Notes under the pieces: generated by a model
Seen by the model: the letters and a program-made list of their open reading frames with translations, nothing else
Database searches by the model: none
What the model was told of the DNA's origin: nothing
In this document: positions 63,976 through 64,000 of the stretch, one piece after another
Layout: every line of letters starts with the position of its first letter
Position numbering within the stretch: position 1 is the first letter of the stretch
DNA from: Branchipolynoe longqiensis
Taxonomy: Eukaryota > Annelida > Polychaeta > Phyllodocida > Polynoidae
Direction: 5' to 3'
DNA: 64,000 bases
NCBI GenBank assembly: GCA_030323885.1
Contig: CM059190.1
Coordinates: 101,292,483 to 101,356,482, forward strand
Position numbers and translations under genes: made by a program

Positions 63976-64000
63976 GTGAGAAGGAGGTTGACGTCATCCC
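63976..64000 (+). CDS. SUPV3L1: SUPV3L1 exon 12, first bases (continues beyond window)
   Basis: After TCGCTGCAG, the 25 visible bases encode (G)EKEVDVIP in the phase set by exon 11, comparable to NEKGERE-EPI in SUPV3L1. The motif VI segment (QIAGRAGR) should follow outside the window. The copy at 63604 has the same 25 bases, so which copy is the working exon is uncertain. Confidence 0.6.

Larger units (their letters stand above)
63075..64000 (+). repeat. SUPV3L1: Tandem array of SUPV3L1 exon-12 acceptor/exon-start units
   Basis: Seven copies of CTGCAG or equivalent followed by GTGAGAA-G-GGTTGACGTCATC, with exon-like starts at 63107, 63186, 63389, 63458, 63537, 63604 and 63976. They are separated by (CA)n/(CACT)n and by TGACCTTGGCGTACTGT leader sequence. 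In the SUPV3L1 phase each reads GE-(K/N)-V(D)VI. Copies at 63604 and 63976 agree over all 25 exon bases visible. Confidence 0.85.

Noticed and set aside
1..64000. CRISPR array, bacterial defence or metabolic gene cluster
   Set aside because: The regular repeats are microsatellites, coding repeats or transposon units. Genes are spliced and eukaryotic, and no prokaryotic gene layout is present.

Overview
The window is nuclear DNA from a multicellular animal. It shows spliced genes with GT-AG introns, large repeat-filled introns, several eukaryotic retroelement classes and many short inverted-repeat transposons. The mixture (Mag-like Ty3/Gypsy, I-type and RTE-type LINEs, tyrosine-recombinase DIRS/Ngaro-like elements, tRNA-derived SINEs) suggests a bilaterian invertebrate, probably marine. 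The sequence alone does not fix the phylum. There is no operon, CRISPR array, rRNA gene or convincing functional tRNA gene.

Two host genes could be assembled by splice-phase matching. (1) A large minus-strand gene runs from about 27.7 kb down past base 1, with exons at 27684-27612, 26192-20486, 16480-15198, 14354-14216, 1278-1185 and 484-<1. Reading phases agree at every junction and give about 2,590 codons, incomplete at both ends. The protein is Ser/Thr/Gln-rich, with six 45-residue repeats in its giant 5.7-kb exon and a second repeat array (AEYRS/NADYRS type) in the next exon. It is not firmly identified; its layout recalls ALMS1-type centrosomal proteins. A good-looking minus-strand exon at 37029-36936 may be further upstream in this gene. 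(2) The plus-strand gene for the mitochondrial RNA helicase SUPV3L1 runs from 39273 to beyond 64000. Eleven complete exons and the start of a twelfth are present, covering the mitochondrial leader through helicase motif V.

Layout: 1-14.4 kb holds the last visible introns of the minus-strand gene, with a polypurine tract, MITEs, a broken RTE-type LINE (plus strand) and a full-length I-type LINE (8483-14164, minus) with an 11-bp target duplication. 14.4-28 kb holds the main exons plus a foldback repeat nest and a chimeric LINE/SINE insertion. 28.4-36.4 kb is an island of two tyrosine-recombinase retroelements, one GC-rich with split direct repeats and one AT-rich with inverted terminal repeats, separated by an inverted-repeat unit containing a SINE. 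39.3-64 kb is SUPV3L1. Its 8.4-kb first intron carries an apparently intact 4.4-kb Ty3/Gypsy element, and its other introns carry SINEs, TTAA-type MITEs and a 9-bp-TSD MITE that duplicated the exon-3 splice donor.

The most unusual structure is at 63.1-64.0 kb. The splice acceptor and first bases of the next SUPV3L1 exon are present seven times in a degenerate tandem array, which is itself interrupted by a LINE tail. Host exon calls rest on splice signals, phase and remembered family resemblance; no database search was run.
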